Source of the DNA: Nitrosomonas sp. PY1
GTDB lineage: Bacteria; Pseudomonadota; Gammaproteobacteria; Burkholderiales; Nitrosomonadaceae
Assembly: GCF_022836435.1 (NCBI RefSeq)
Contig: NZ_BQXC01000001.1
Span: forward strand, 942,121 to 1,006,120
Length of the DNA: 64,000 bases
Direction: 5' to 3'
The translations under genes were made by a program, and so were the position numbers. Under the pieces are notes generated by a model that was not told the origin of the DNA, made no database searches, and saw nothing but the letters and a program-made list of their open reading frames with translations. This document shows, one piece after another, positions 6,705 to 17,628 of the stretch (position 1 is its first letter; each line of letters begins with the position of its first letter).

Positions 6705-9512
6705 TTATTCGTCTCCAAAAACATCTTCCCACAAAGAAAGCACCGTTAAACGGTCTTCTTGCAAATGGCTGCCTTCCACGCGGGTAAATTGCTGCGCTGG
6801 GGTCTTTGTGGTGGCATTATATATGCTGTCGGTATCGCCGCTCAGGCGTTGCCGATGCTGCAAGCGGCGAAATTCACGATAGGCGATGCGGACTTTTTCT
6901 GCTTTGCCGGTTGAAATTAATCCAAGCTCGGCGGCCAGTTTGAGTAATGCGATATTGCCGATGTTGCCTGTCAATTGTGGAAATTGTTGTGAAAAACCTA
7001 ATACTAGGTATTGCACAATGAATTCGACATCGATAATACCGCCGCGGTCATGTTTGATATCGAACAGCGTGGTGGAGTTAGGATGTGCATCGAGCATTTT
7101 TTGGCGCATTTTAAGTATTTCGTGACGGAGTTCGGTTGGATTGCGTTGTTTGCACAAAATCGTTTTGCGTATGCTTTCGAACAACGCACCAACATGTGTA
7201 TCACCGACAACATACCGCGCACGGGTTAACGCCTGATGTTCCCATACCCAAGCCTGTTCTTGCTGGTATTGTGTAAAAGCATCCATGGAATGTACTAGCA
7301 AACCAGAGTCACCATTCGGACGTAAGCGCAGGTCGGTATCGTACAGTAATCCAGCCGACGTCGGGCGAGTTAGCCATGAATTGATGCTTTGTGCAAGTTT
7401 GGCATAAATTTCTGCGGCATCGGGATGATCGTCTTGAAAAAGAAACACTAGGTCGAGATCGGAAACATAGCCCAACTCCTTTCCACCGAGCTTGCCATAG
7501 CCGATGATTGCGAAAGCAGGCGTTTCGCGATGTCGTTTTTTTAATCCTTGCCATGCCAGTTGCAATACAGTATCCAGTATCAGGTCCGCTAGTGCGGTCA
7601 AATGATCGCTGAGCGTTTCCAGCAGCAAGGATCCTTCCAGGTCGGTTACCAAGAGGCGAAATACTTGAGCGTGTTGAAAGTGACGCAATACGTCCATTTG
7701 CCATTCGACGCTATCAATTTTTGGATTGTTGGCATGATTCAATTGATAAATCAATTCACTGCGTAATGCTGACCAATCAGGCACTGGGTTCGGTACGTCG
7801 CGACGCAGTAATTCATCCAATAAAATCGGATGGCGCCCAAGATAATCACTGACCCATTGGCTGATACTGACCAATTCTGCAACCCGTTGTAGGGTGTGTG
7901 GATGTTCTCGCAGCAATGAAATATAGGCTGTTTGCACGCTGATTTTTTCCAGTAGTTGCAACATACGCTCGAACGTAATTTCGACAGGTGGGCGTTTGGC
8001 GGCAGCTTCAATCAATAACGGAATGAGCGCGGTCATTTGTTGTTGCGTGTATTCCGACAGCAAATGATAGAAATCACCCTGATAAAATAAACGTAATCGT
8101 TTGGATATTTTCTCCGGTTCAACGAAGCCCAGCGTGCTGAGTTTCGTGGTGGCTGCTTTGGTGTCTGAAATATTCTGTACTTCGGTGCGCCACAATGAGG
8201 TGAGCGTGTCATGAGAAATAGATTTCTTGGGTGTGGCAAAAATAAGATCAAAGTGCTGGCTAACGTTGTTGCGATGGATGTCGAGTTGCTGCATGAAAGC
8301 ATCGTAATTGGCGAATCCCATGCTGATGGTGATCAGATGCTGATCATCTGGATTTGTTGGTAATGTTTGTGTTTGCTGGTCATCCAAATATTGCAGGCGA
8401 TGCTCAAGTTTACGCAAGAAAAAATAGGCTTCGGTGAGTTCGGTTACGGTTTGTTCCGGTAGCTGTTGTTTTTCTTGTAACCGTTGTAATACGCTCAATG
8501 TAGGACGGATATACCAATCGACATCACGCCCACCCCGTATGAGTTGAAAAACTTGCGCAATAAATTCAATTTCGCGGATACCGCCAGGACCGAGTTTGAT
8601 ATTGTCATGTAGCTCTCGACGTTCAACTTCCTTGCGGATTTGCGCATGAAGTTTCCGCATCGATTCATAAGCGCCAAAATCAAGATATTTGCGAAATACG
8701 AAGGGACGAACGATTCTTTCTGTCAAAATCGATTCTACGAATTCTGTTTCTTTGTTGTTCGCAGAATAGCGGGCGACCACGCGGCCTTTGATCCAGGCAT
8801 GGCGCTCCCATTCGCGTCCTTGCTTGATGAAATAGTCCTCCAGCATTGGAAAGCTGATTGCGAGCGGACTGTTCTCGCCGTGCGGACGTAAACGCATATC
8901 TACACGGAATACATATCCATCTATGGTGTAATCATTGAGACTGACAATCAGTTTGCGACCGAGCCTGGCAAAAAATTCGTGATTGGAAATGCACTTGTTG
9001 CCGTTTGTTTCGCCATCCTCAGGATAGACAAAGATAAGATCAACATCTGAAGAGACATTCAATTCTCCACCGCCCAATTTTCCCATTGCGACTACCAGTA
9101 AATGCTGCGTGGTGTTGCTAGATTCGCCTTGCGGAAAGCCAAAGCGATCAGGCTGTGTGAGCCAGTTTTCGTGATGCCAAAGCGCGAATTGAATGGTGGT
9201 TTCGGCCAATTCAGTCATACTTTTCATTACTTCGGCGAGATCTGCCAAGCCATTGATGTCGCGTACAATTAAACGTAGCATGACTTGTTTGCGTAAATCG
9301 CGAAGTATCTGGTGCAGCTTATCTTCGTTGGTAATTTGTTCGGTGTGCGAGTTTAAGAAAGCTTGCATTTCATTGCGATCAAAGGATCGTTGAAACGTTT
9401 TTGTCAAGGCATGGATTCTTTCAGGCTCACTGGTAAGGAGTCTTTGTGCGTATCGACTATGAGCAATCGCATTAGACAGTCGTGTGTCTGGTAGTGAATC
9501 TAAATTAGGCAT
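6705..9512 (-). CDS. glnE: bifunctional glutamine synthetase adenylyltransferase/deadenylase
   Basis: GlnE attaches and removes AMP on glutamine synthetase in response to PII signalling. Both nucleotidyltransferase cores are visible: GKLGGGELNVSSDVDLIFVY in the N-terminal half (deadenylase) and GYGKLGGKELGYVSDLDLVF in the C-terminal half (adenylylase), each with the G-K-L-G-G and D-x-D signature. About 935 residues with the ATG at 9512, normal for the family. A TTG at 9563 would add 17 residues, but neither start has a clear ribosome site. Numerous antisense frames inside it are shadows. Confidence 0.93.
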   Translation of the reverse strand: MPNLDSLPDTRLSNAIAHSRYAQRLLTSEPERIHALTKTFQRSFDRNEMQAFLNSHTEQITNEDKLHQILRDLRKQVMLRLIVRDINGLADLAEVMKSMTELAETTIQFALWHHENWLTQPDRFGFPQGESSNTTQHLLVVAMGKLGGGELNVSSDVDLIFVYPEDGETNGNKCISNHEFFARLGRKLIVSLNDYTIDGYVFRVDMRLRPHGENSPLAISFPMLEDYFIKQGREWERHAWIKGRVVARYSANNKETEFVESILTERIVRPFVFRKYLDFGAYESMRKLHAQIRKEVERRELHDNIKLGPGGIREIEFIAQVFQLIRGGRDVDWYIRPTLSVLQRLQEKQQLPEQTVTELTEAYFFLRKLEHRLQYLDDQQTQTLPTNPDDQHLITISMGFANYDAFMQQLDIHRNNVSQHFDLIFATPKKSISHDTLTSLWRTEVQNISDTKAATTKLSTLGFVEPEKISKRLRLFYQGDFYHLLSEYTQQQMTALIPLLIEAAAKRPPVEITFERMLQLLEKISVQTAYISLLREHPHTLQRVAELVSISQWVSDYLGRHPILLDELLRRDVPNPVPDWSALRSELIYQLNHANNPKIDSVEWQMDVLRHFQHAQVFRLLVTDLEGSLLLETLSDHLTALADLILDTVLQLAWQGLKKRHRETPAFAIIGYGKLGGKELGYVSDLDLVFLFQDDHPDAAEIYAKLAQSINSWLTRPTSAGLLYDTDLRLRPNGDSGLLVHSMDAFTQYQQEQAWVWEHQALTRARYVVGDTHVGALFESIRKTILCKQRNPTELRHEILKMRQKMLDAHPNSTTLFDIKHDRGGIIDVEFIVQYLVLGFSQQFPQLTGNIGNIALLKLAAELGLISTGKAEKVRIAYREFRRLQHRQRLSGDTDSIYNATTKTPAQQFTRVEGSHLQEDRLTVLSLWEDVFGDE

Positions 9513-9646
9513 GATGTATTGTAAATCAAATAGTATGCTGGCAAAGTCGATGGTAAAATCCAATATACGAGAGAAAATTTCTGTTTATTATCACAATAAA
9601 AATAAAATAACCTGGTACTATTAAAACCATAATAGGGATAGAGAAA

Positions 9647-9709
9647 ATGAAGATTTCAGATATCCGGTTGAAATTAGTTAGGTATATCATAATCATTGCG
9701 GTACTGTAA
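9647..9709 (+). pseudogene. 20-codon stub, possibly the N-terminus of a lost YhdP/AsmA-like gene
   Basis: ATG at 9647, preceded by GGGATAGAGAAA, opens a frame encoding a basic start (MKISDIRLKLVRY) and a short hydrophobic run (IIIIAVL), then TAA. It ends 3 bp before the nitrilase-family gene. In many betaproteobacteria a large AsmA-like membrane protein (YhdP type) lies between glnE and this amidase, and the stub looks like the start of such a protein. It could equally be a small membrane or leader peptide. The assignment rests on gene order recalled from relatives and is tentative. Confidence 0.3.
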
Positions 9710-9712
9710 AAA

Positions 9713-10576
9713 ATGTTAAAAAATACTCATGAACAATATCAACGAGCGACTGAGCATGGGAAACTGGGTAGTTTTCGTGTGGCGGCCATTCAAATGGCTT
9801 CGGGACCGAGTGTTTCGGCTAATTTAGAAGAAGCGGCTCGTTGGATTGAAGAGGCGGTAATACAACGCGCTCAGCTGATTGTGTTGCCAGAGTATTTTTG
9901 CATTATGGGAATGAAGGATACCGACAAGTTAGCGGTGCGCGAACAACCAGGAGAAGGGCCGATACAGAAATTTCTAAGCGATACAGCCAAACGCCACAAA
10001 ATATGGTTGGTGGGAGGATCTGTGCCGCTTGCGACACCGGATCCCAATAAAGTTTATAACAGTTGCCTAGTATATGCTGATAATGGCGAATTGGCTGCAC
10101 GTTATGACAAGATTCATTTATTTGGCCTGCAATTGGGCAGCGAGCATTACGCCGAGGAAAAAACCATTATGGCCGGAGATAAGGTGGTTACGGTGGATTC
10201 ACCATTTGGCCGAATGGGTTTGTCGATATGCTACGATTTACGTTTCCCCGAATTGTTTCGCAGTATGAACAAAGTTGATATCATTCTGGCACCGGCTGCA
10301 TTTACGGCAATTACTGGAAAAGCACATTGGGAAGTGCTGGTTCGTGCGCGTGCTGTTGAAAATATGGCTTATGTGATTGCGCCGGGGCAGGGTGGGTATC
10401 ATGTGGGGGGTCGGGAAACCAATGGCGATAGCATGATTGTCGATCCGTGGGGAGTGGTGATGGAGCGTCTACCAAAAGGTCCAGGCGCAGTAGTTGCGAC
10501 ACTCGATCCCGAATATCAAACGCGTTTACGGACTAATTTACCTGCTTTAAACCATCGAACTTTACAGTTTTGTTAG
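9713..10576 (+). CDS. carbon-nitrogen hydrolase (Nit1/omega-amidase-like)
   Basis: A 287-residue nitrilase-superfamily amidase. The Glu-Lys-Cys triad is visible: Glu60 in LPEYF, Lys at about 133 in YDKIHLF and Cys at about 173 in SICYDLRFPE. The DxRFPE context and overall length resemble Nit1-type deaminated-glutathione amidases and related omega-amidases, so metabolite repair is the likeliest role; the substrate is not proven. It lies just upstream of tldD, a common betaproteobacterial pairing. Confidence 0.85.
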   Translation: MLKNTHEQYQRATEHGKLGSFRVAAIQMASGPSVSANLEEAARWIEEAVIQRAQLIVLPEYFCIMGMKDTDKLAVREQPGEGPIQKFLSDTAKRHKIWLVGGSVPLATPDPNKVYNSCLVYADNGELAARYDKIHLFGLQLGSEHYAEEKTIMAGDKVVTVDSPFGRMGLSICYDLRFPELFRSMNKVDIILAPAAFTAITGKAHWEVLVRARAVENMAYVIAPGQGGYHVGGRETNGDSMIVDPWGVVMERLPKGPGAVVATLDPEYQTRLRTNLPALNHRTLQFC

Positions 10577-10845
10577 CTTGCTGCCTTTTGTCCTTAAATA
10601 CACTATCCTGGATTTATTAGATTGATCTGGAATGACTTCTAGATTTAATTTTTCCACTGTATCTGAAAATTTCAATCAATTCCTAGCGCATATTTCATCT
10701 AATATCTTTGTATTAAGGTAAAGTATACTGTTTAGGTAGTATTGTGATTTCAATTCATGAAATGATCGTTCTAAAATCATATGCTTTACCTCGGTTCAAT
10801 TGAGACTTCTAGAATCATCAATTTCAAATTTTGTTGGATATAAAT
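10577..10845. other. AT-rich gap before tldD
   Basis: No gene or terminator is seen. The ten-base word GACTTCTAGA occurs twice (10633-10642 and about 10803-10812), and there is an imperfect palindrome around 10750-10765. Nothing can be assigned. Confidence 0.3.
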
Positions 10846-12342
10846 GATATGGTAATGACATTTGAGAGTACCAAAAACAAACAGGATATTGATCATAAGG
10901 ATTCTTTTGCCATTGCTGATAATTGCCTGCTATCACCCTATGGTATTGATACGCCTGGATTACAACGAGTATTAGACCAAATTTTGACTTATCAAGTCGA
11001 TTATGCTGATTTATTCTTTCAATACAATCGCTCAGAAGGTTGGGTATTGGAAGAAGGTATTGTAAAATCCGGTAGCTTTAATATTGACCAAGGTGTCGGT
11101 GTTCGGGCGGTGAGTGGTGATAAAACAGGCTTTGCCTATTCCGACGATATTAGCATGTCTGCGTTGGCGGCTGCCGCTCAAGCAACTCGCGCGATAACTC
11201 AACAAGGAAGCAGTCAATCTGTGCAGGCTAAGAAACGGCATGATATTGATTTTCATAGACAACTATACTTGCCTGAAGATCCGATTGGCCATCTAAAAGA
11301 TGCTGATAAGGTGGCTTTATTAGAAAAGCTGGAGCGCTATACACGTAAAATCGATCCACGTATTACACAAGTTGTTGTTTCGCTAGCGGGGGAGTATGAA
11401 GTTGTTATGATAGCTCGTAGCGATGGTTTGTTGGCGGCGGATGTCAGGCCATTGGTACGTTTGTCTTTACAAGTGATCGCGGAAGAAAACGGTCGCCGTG
11501 AACAGGGTGTTGCAGGTGGGGGTGGGCGCTTCGGTTATGCTTATTTTACTGATGAAATATTGCAGGATTATGCACAAAAAGCAGCACACCAAGCAATCGT
11601 TAACTTGAATGCGCGGCCTGCTCCTGCTGGTGCTATGACTGTGGTGTTGGGAAATGGATGGCCGGGCATCCTTTTACATGAGGCAATTGGGCATGGTTTA
11701 GAAGGAGATTTTAACCGTAAAGGTAGCTCCGCTTTTTCTGGCAGAGTAGGAGAGCGTGTAGCTGCGGCAGGTGTGACTGTGGTCGATGATGGTACGATTC
11801 CGCAACGACGCGGTTCTTTGAATATAGATGATGAGGGTAATCCGACACAATGTACGGTATTAATCGAAGATGGAATATTGAAGGGTTATTTGCAAGATAA
11901 TTTGAATGCGCGGCTGATGGGAGTTGCGGTGACTGGTAACGGCCGTCGTGAATCATTTGCACATATTCCAATGCCCCGTATGACCAATACCTATATGCTG
12001 AATGGCGATAAGATCCCAGCCGAAATTATTGCATCTGTGAAGCATGGTTTGTATGCAGCTAACTTTGGTGGCGGACAAGTGGATATAACCAGTGGCAAAT
12101 TCGTGTTTTCAGCGGCAGAAGCTTATATGATTGAAAATGGCAAAATCACTTATCCAGTCAAAGGTGCAACTTTAATTGGTAATGGCCCAGATGTACTAAC
12201 CCGTGTTTCCATGATTGGTAACGATATGTTACTGGATCCTGGTGTGGGTACGTGCGGCAAGGAAGGACAAAGCGTTCCGGTTGGTGTGGGGCAGCCAACG
12301 CTTCGCATTGATGGATTGACGGTTGGTGGAACGGGAAATTGA
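10846..12342 (+). CDS. tldD: metalloprotease TldD
   Basis: TldD forms a heterodimeric zinc protease with TldE/PmbA that trims peptides such as microcin B17 precursors and CcdA. The zinc motif [11 protein letters not shown] lies near residue 280, followed by the conserved glycine-rich C-terminal regions ([19 protein letters not shown]). Length about 498 residues, slightly longer than usual at the N-terminus. In-frame starts are TTG 10831, ATG 10846 and ATG 10852; I favour one of the ATGs though the ribosome site is weak. No tldE is in the window. Confidence 0.9.
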   Translation, partial: DMVMTFESTKNKQDIDHKDSFAIADNCLLSPYGIDTPGLQRVLDQILTYQVDYADLFFQYNRSEGWVLEEGIVKSGSFNIDQGVGVRAVSGDKTGFAYSDDISMSALAAAAQATRAITQQGSSQSVQAKKRHDIDFHRQLYLPEDPIGHLKDADKVALLEKLERYTRKIDPRITQVVVSLAGEYEVVMIARSDGLLAADVRPLVRLSLQVIAEENGRREQGVAGGGGRFGYAYFTDEILQDYAQKAAHQAIVNLNARPAPAGAMTVVLGNGWPGILLHEAIGHGLEGDFNRKGSSAFSGRVGERVAAAGVTVVDDGTIPQRRGSLNIDDEGNPTQCTVLIEDGILKGYLQDNLNARLMGVAVTGNGRRESFAHIPMPRMTNTYMLNGDKIPAEIIASVKHGLYAANFGGGQVDITSGKFVFSAAEAYMIENGKITYPVKGATLIGNGPDVLTRVSMIGNDMLLDPGVGTCGKEGQSVPVGVGQPTLRIDGLTVGGTGN

Positions 12343-12411
12343 TCTTGGATGATCGGCATTGTTGTGATTAAATGGATAATTTTTAACTGATTTGATTGGG
12401 ATACAGAAAGC

Positions 12412-14115
12412 ATGAATGCGGAATTAACCGGCGCTGAAATTACGATACGCTGCTTACAAGAGGAAGGGGTGCAGTGTATTTTTGGTTATCCCGGTGGGGC
12501 GGTACTATTTATTTATGATGAATTGTTTAAGCAGGATAAGGTTCGTCATATCTTGGTGCGGCATGAGCAAGCGGCGATTCATGCCGCAGATGGTTATGCG
12601 CGATCTAGCGATAAAGTTGGCGTCGCTTTGGTAACTTCTGGTCCGGGCGTGACTAATGCAGTCACAGGAATTGCTACAGCCTATATGGATTCAATTCCCC
12701 TGGTGATTATCAGCGGTCAGGTACCTACCGGTGCGATTGGCTTAGACGCATTTCAGGAAGTGGATACCGTTGGCATCACGCGCCCTTGCGTGAAGCATAA
12801 TTTCTTGGTGAAAGATGTTTCCGAGTTGGCTACAACAATTAAAAAGGCGTTTTATATCGCATCGACCGGTCGCCCAGGTCCCGTATTAGTCGATATTCCC
12901 AAAGATGTCACACAACAACGAACCCAGTTTGTTTACCCGGACAAAGTTACAATGCGTTCGTATAATCCTGTTACCAAGGGAAATTCCCGCCAAATCAAGA
13001 AAGCGGTCGAACTGATTCAGGATGCTAAGCGGCCAATGATCTATGCGGGAGGCGGTGTGATTCTGAGCGATGCTGCCGAGCAGTTGACTGAGCTTGCGAG
13101 AATGCTGAGCTTTCCTTGCACCAACACTTTAATGGGGTTGGGCGGTTTTCCTGCAACGGACAAGCAGTCTTTGGGGATGTTGGGAATGCACGGTACCTAT
13201 GAAGCCAATATGGCGATGCAGTATTGTGATGTGCTGGTTGCAGTTGGTGCGCGGTTTGATGATCGTGTGATCGGTAATCCCAAACATTTCTCTAATGAAA
13301 ATAGAAAAATTATTCATATTGACATTGACCCTTCTTCAATTTCTAAGCGTGTTAAGGTAGATGTGCCAATTGTCGGAGATGTGTTGGATGTACTGAAAGA
13401 ATTAATAAAATTACTCAAAGCCGAGAAAAAGAGACCCGAACTGCCATCATTGAAGGAATGGTGGCAACAGATTGATTTATGGCGAGAACGGAATTGCTTG
13501 AAATTTGATCGTACTAGCGAAATTATCAAACCGCAGATGGTGATCGAAAAACTTTATCAAATTACCAAAGGCGATGCATTTATTACTTCCGACGTTGGGC
13601 AGCACCAGATGTGGGCAGCGCAGTTTTATAAATTTGACAAGCCGCGACGTTGGATTAATTCTGGCGGATTGGGAACCATGGGTTTCGGTATGCCTGCAGC
13701 TATGGGTGTGCAGCTTGCAAACCCAAAGGGTAAGGTTGCTTGTATTACGGGTGAAGCTAGTATTCAGATGTGCATTCAAGAACTATCTACCTGCAAGCAA
13801 TATCGATTACCGCTTAAGATTATCAATTTGAATAATCGTTATATGGGGATGGTGCGGCAATGGCAGGAATTCTTTCATGGTAACCGCTATGCGGAATCTT
13901 ATATGAATGCATTGCCAGATTTTGTTAAATTGTCAGAAAGTTACGGGCATATCGGTATGAAAATTGAGCGTCCTGAAGATGTTGAGGGTGCTTTGAAAGA
14001 AGCGTTCAAGCTTAAAGATCAATTAGTGTTCTTGGATTTTATTACTGATCAGACTGAGAACGTTTTCCCTATGGTGCCAGGTGGTAAAGGTCTATCTGAA
14101 ATGATTTTGGTATAA
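12412..14115 (+). CDS. ilvI: acetolactate synthase large (catalytic) subunit
   Basis: Thiamine-diphosphate enzyme making 2-acetolactate or 2-aceto-2-hydroxybutyrate, the first common step to valine, leucine and isoleucine. At 567 residues it has the normal three-domain length. Visible are the catalytic Glu52 in VRHEQAAIHAADGYAR, the RPGPVLVDIPKD motif, the DVGQHQMWAAQ region and the ThDP/Mg motif starting GEASIQM and ending LNN. The motif has GEA where most relatives read GEG or GDG. It is followed 6 bp later by the regulatory subunit gene, and then ilvC. Confidence 0.93.
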   Translation: MNAELTGAEITIRCLQEEGVQCIFGYPGGAVLFIYDELFKQDKVRHILVRHEQAAIHAADGYARSSDKVGVALVTSGPGVTNAVTGIATAYMDSIPLVIISGQVPTGAIGLDAFQEVDTVGITRPCVKHNFLVKDVSELATTIKKAFYIASTGRPGPVLVDIPKDVTQQRTQFVYPDKVTMRSYNPVTKGNSRQIKKAVELIQDAKRPMIYAGGGVILSDAAEQLTELARMLSFPCTNTLMGLGGFPATDKQSLGMLGMHGTYEANMAMQYCDVLVAVGARFDDRVIGNPKHFSNENRKIIHIDIDPSSISKRVKVDVPIVGDVLDVLKELIKLLKAEKKRPELPSLKEWWQQIDLWRERNCLKFDRTSEIIKPQMVIEKLYQITKGDAFITSDVGQHQMWAAQFYKFDKPRRWINSGGLGTMGFGMPAAMGVQLANPKGKVACITGEASIQMCIQELSTCKQYRLPLKIINLNNRYMGMVRQWQEFFHGNRYAESYMNALPDFVKLSESYGHIGMKIERPEDVEGALKEAFKLKDQLVFLDFITDQTENVFPMVPGGKGLSEMILV

Positions 14116-14121
14116 AAATAA

Positions 14122-14613
14122 ATGCGACATATAATTTCTTTGTTGATGGAGAATGAATCAGGTGCTTTATCTCGTGTTGCCGGCTTGTTTTCTGCGCGTG
14201 GCTACAATATTGAGTCTTTGACGGTAGCTCCTACAGAAGACCCGACACTGTCGCGCATGACGCTTGTTACAGTTGGTTCCGATGAAGTAATTGAACAGGT
14301 AACCAAGCAGTTGAATAAATTGATTGAAGTGGTAAAGATCATTGATCTTAATGAGGGCAATCACATCGAGCGGGAGCTAATGCTGATTAAAGTACGTGCG
14401 ATTGGCGTTGAGCGCGATGAGATGATGCGACTGACTGAAATTTTCAGGGGATCTATTATTGATGTAACCAATAAATCTTATACCATCGAATTGACCGGCA
14501 CCAGTTCCAAACTGGACGCTTTTCTTGAATCCATTGATCGTAGTGCCGTACTGGAAACAGTACGTACCGGTGCTTGCGGTGTAGGGCGCGGTGAATGGGT
14601 TTTAAGGATATAA
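14122..14613 (+). CDS. ilvH: acetolactate synthase small (regulatory) subunit
   Basis: A 163-residue protein with an N-terminal ACT domain (HIISLLMENESGALSRVAGL, residues 3-22) that binds valine and feeds back on the large subunit, and the usual ALS C-terminal domain. The gene sits 6 bp after ilvI, so the subunits are co-translated. Confidence 0.93.
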   Translation: MRHIISLLMENESGALSRVAGLFSARGYNIESLTVAPTEDPTLSRMTLVTVGSDEVIEQVTKQLNKLIEVVKIIDLNEGNHIERELMLIKVRAIGVERDEMMRLTEIFRGSIIDVTNKSYTIELTGTSSKLDAFLESIDRSAVLETVRTGACGVGRGEWVLRI

Positions 14614-14646
14614 TCATTGTTATCGAAAATATTGATGAATGATTAG

Positions 14647-15762
<1,116 letters not shown>

Positions 15763-15816
15763 TTTATACATATCAATCGGATTTTTTATTGTATTTCATT
15801 TAAAACTATTTTATTT

Positions 15817-16461
15817 ATGACATATTATCCTCATCCAATCATTGCCCGAGAAGGATGGCCGTTTATTGCGATAGCATTTTTAGCGGCCATTGGGGTAACG
15901 GTATTTGTCGATTGGCTTTGGGCCATACCCTTTTGGATAATTGCATTTTTTGTATTGCAGTTTTTTCGTGATCCACCCCGAGAAGTGCCTGACAACCAAA
16001 ATGCCATTCTGGCGCCTGCAGACGGTAGGATTGTGGCAATTGAAAAAGTCCAAGATCCTTATTTGAAACGTGATGCAGTCAAAATTAGCGTATTCATGAA
16101 TGTATTCAATGTGCATTCAAACCGTAGCCCGGTAGACGGTAAAGTACAAGATAAATGGTATTTTCCAGGGAAATTTATTAACGCCGATTTGCCCAAAGCA
16201 TCTTTAGAAAATGAACGTAATGCGCTATGGATTAAGGCTGATAATGGTGCTGATGTGACCTGTGTACAAGTGGCTGGTTTGATCGCCAAACGGATTGTTT
16301 GTCATATTGCCATCAAAGATCATTTGCAACGCGGCCAGCGTTTTGGTTTTATTCGCTTTGGTTCGCGTGTCGATGTTTATCTGCCTTTAAATATCAAAAT
16401 TAATGTCAATATTGGCGATAAAGTTTCAGCAACTCAAACTGTTTTAGCTGAATTCCGATAA
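15817..16461 (+). CDS. psd: phosphatidylserine decarboxylase (short form)
   Basis: A 214-residue proenzyme of the short bacterial type that makes phosphatidylethanolamine. The pyruvoyl-forming cleavage site is the Gly-Ser of [10 protein letters not shown] near residue 186, and two N-terminal membrane segments are visible. It cooperates with pssA just downstream, in the gene order usual for betaproteobacteria. Confidence 0.93.
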   Translation: MTYYPHPIIAREGWPFIAIAFLAAIGVTVFVDWLWAIPFWIIAFFVLQFFRDPPREVPDNQNAILAPADGRIVAIEKVQDPYLKRDAVKISVFMNVFNVHSNRSPVDGKVQDKWYFPGKFINADLPKASLENERNALWIKADNGADVTCVQVAGLIAKRIVCHIAIKDHLQRGQRFGFIRFGSRVDVYLPLNIKINVNIGDKVSATQTVLAEFR

Positions 16462-16586
16462 TTGATAGATTTATAACCGTAATAAGCAGAAAAAGTATTA
16501 TTTCGGTTTTGTGATTGTCCATTGTTGATTTTCTAGTTAGGAATTAGCCTAGTATCAGTTAAAGATTTCTTTTGGAAATTATAGTC

Positions 16587-17381
16587 ATGCCTGATTCTCC
16601 ACCGGAGCGTATCGTTCTTAAAAATCGCTTGAGACGTCGTGGCATTTATTTGCTACCTAATCTATTCACAACCGCTGCACTGTTTGCCGGGTTCTATGCC
16701 GTTGTGCAAGCTATGAATGGTAATTTTCAGTATTCCGCTACTGCCATTTTTATTGCGATGGTGTTGGATGGTTTGGATGGCCGAGTAGCTCGATTAACTG
16801 GTACACAAAGCGAATTCGGTGCAGAGTATGACAGTATGTCAGATATGGTTTCTTTTGGCATGGCACCTGCGTTGATCATTTACGAGTGGGCACTGAAAGA
16901 TACAGGGCAATGGGGTTGGATTATTGCTTTTATTTATTGCGCATGCGCAGCATTGAGGTTAGCGCGATTTAATACGAATATTAATATTGTCGACAAGCGC
17001 TTCTTTCAGGGTTTGCCAAGCCCGGCCGCTGCTGGGCTAATTGCCGGATTGGTATGGGTAACCATTGATTTTGGAATACAGATTGATGGAACGAATACTC
17101 AATTTATTGCGGCAGCTGGTATTACATTATTTGCCGCTTTGACTATGGTGAGTAATATTCCTTTCTATAGCGGGAAAGAGATTAATTTGCGTCGCAGAGT
17201 CCCCTTCTTCACGATTCTTTTGTTGATGTTGTTTTTCTTTGTATTGATTCCTAGCCATCCTCCCTTGGTATTGTTTTGCCTGTTTTTGTGTTACGCCTTA
17301 TCAGGTTATGTTGTTAAGCTTTGGCGTTTTCTGGGGAAAAATAGAAGTAAAAAAAATATCGGTGAACCTCCAGTTTCGTAG
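16587..17381 (+). CDS. pssA: CDP-diacylglycerol-serine O-phosphatidyltransferase
   Basis: Membrane enzyme making phosphatidylserine, the substrate of Psd. The CDP-alcohol phosphotransferase signature DGLDGRVARLTGTQSEFGAE continues to YDSMSD, with the D-G-x2-A-R-x8-G-x3-D-x3-D spacing. About 264 residues with several transmembrane helices. I take the ATG at 16587 (MPDSPPER); a TTG at 16572 is possible. Confidence 0.92.
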   Translation: MPDSPPERIVLKNRLRRRGIYLLPNLFTTAALFAGFYAVVQAMNGNFQYSATAIFIAMVLDGLDGRVARLTGTQSEFGAEYDSMSDMVSFGMAPALIIYEWALKDTGQWGWIIAFIYCACAALRLARFNTNINIVDKRFFQGLPSPAAAGLIAGLVWVTIDFGIQIDGTNTQFIAAAGITLFAALTMVSNIPFYSGKEINLRRRVPFFTILLLMLFFFVLIPSHPPLVLFCLFLCYALSGYVVKLWRFLGKNRSKKNIGEPPVS

Positions 17382-17413
17382 TTAGTCTATTGCCTTATAG
17401 AAAAAAACGATTT

Positions 17414-17521
17414 ATGATTCGCGGCTATATGCAAACAAATAATCAACCTCACTGCTGTACCGCTGTCTTAGCGTGGCTTTTTATAGCCGCGTTGAATTCC
17501 CTGCTGCGCTTCGCGCGCTAA
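17414..17521. repeat. GC-rich intergenic segment with 10-bp inverted repeat, possible mobile-element relic
   Basis: Within an AT-rich gap, this segment carries CGCGGCTATA (17420-17429) and its exact complement TATAGCCGCG (17482-17491), plus a GCGC-TTC-GCGC hairpin near 17504-17516. A 35-codon frame fits on the plus strand but has no ribosome site. The minus strand has a short open frame ending in TGA that reads like the tail of another protein (NAAIKSHAKTAVQQ). The composition and repeat suggest a dispersed element fragment; a leuA leader is a weaker alternative. Confidence 0.35.
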
Positions 17522-17628
17522 ATTTTCTTATTCATTCCTTTTTAGCAAATTATAAAATTCTTGTAACGAGTTTTATACCAAAAACAGTACTTAATAATGT
17601 AATTTTTCTTCTCTAAATGGAGAGTATG

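Noticed and set aside
7004-8302. Several open frames on both strands inside glnE (for example 7309-7704)
   Set aside because: They are shadows of the long glnE frame; no ribosome sites, no family resemblance.
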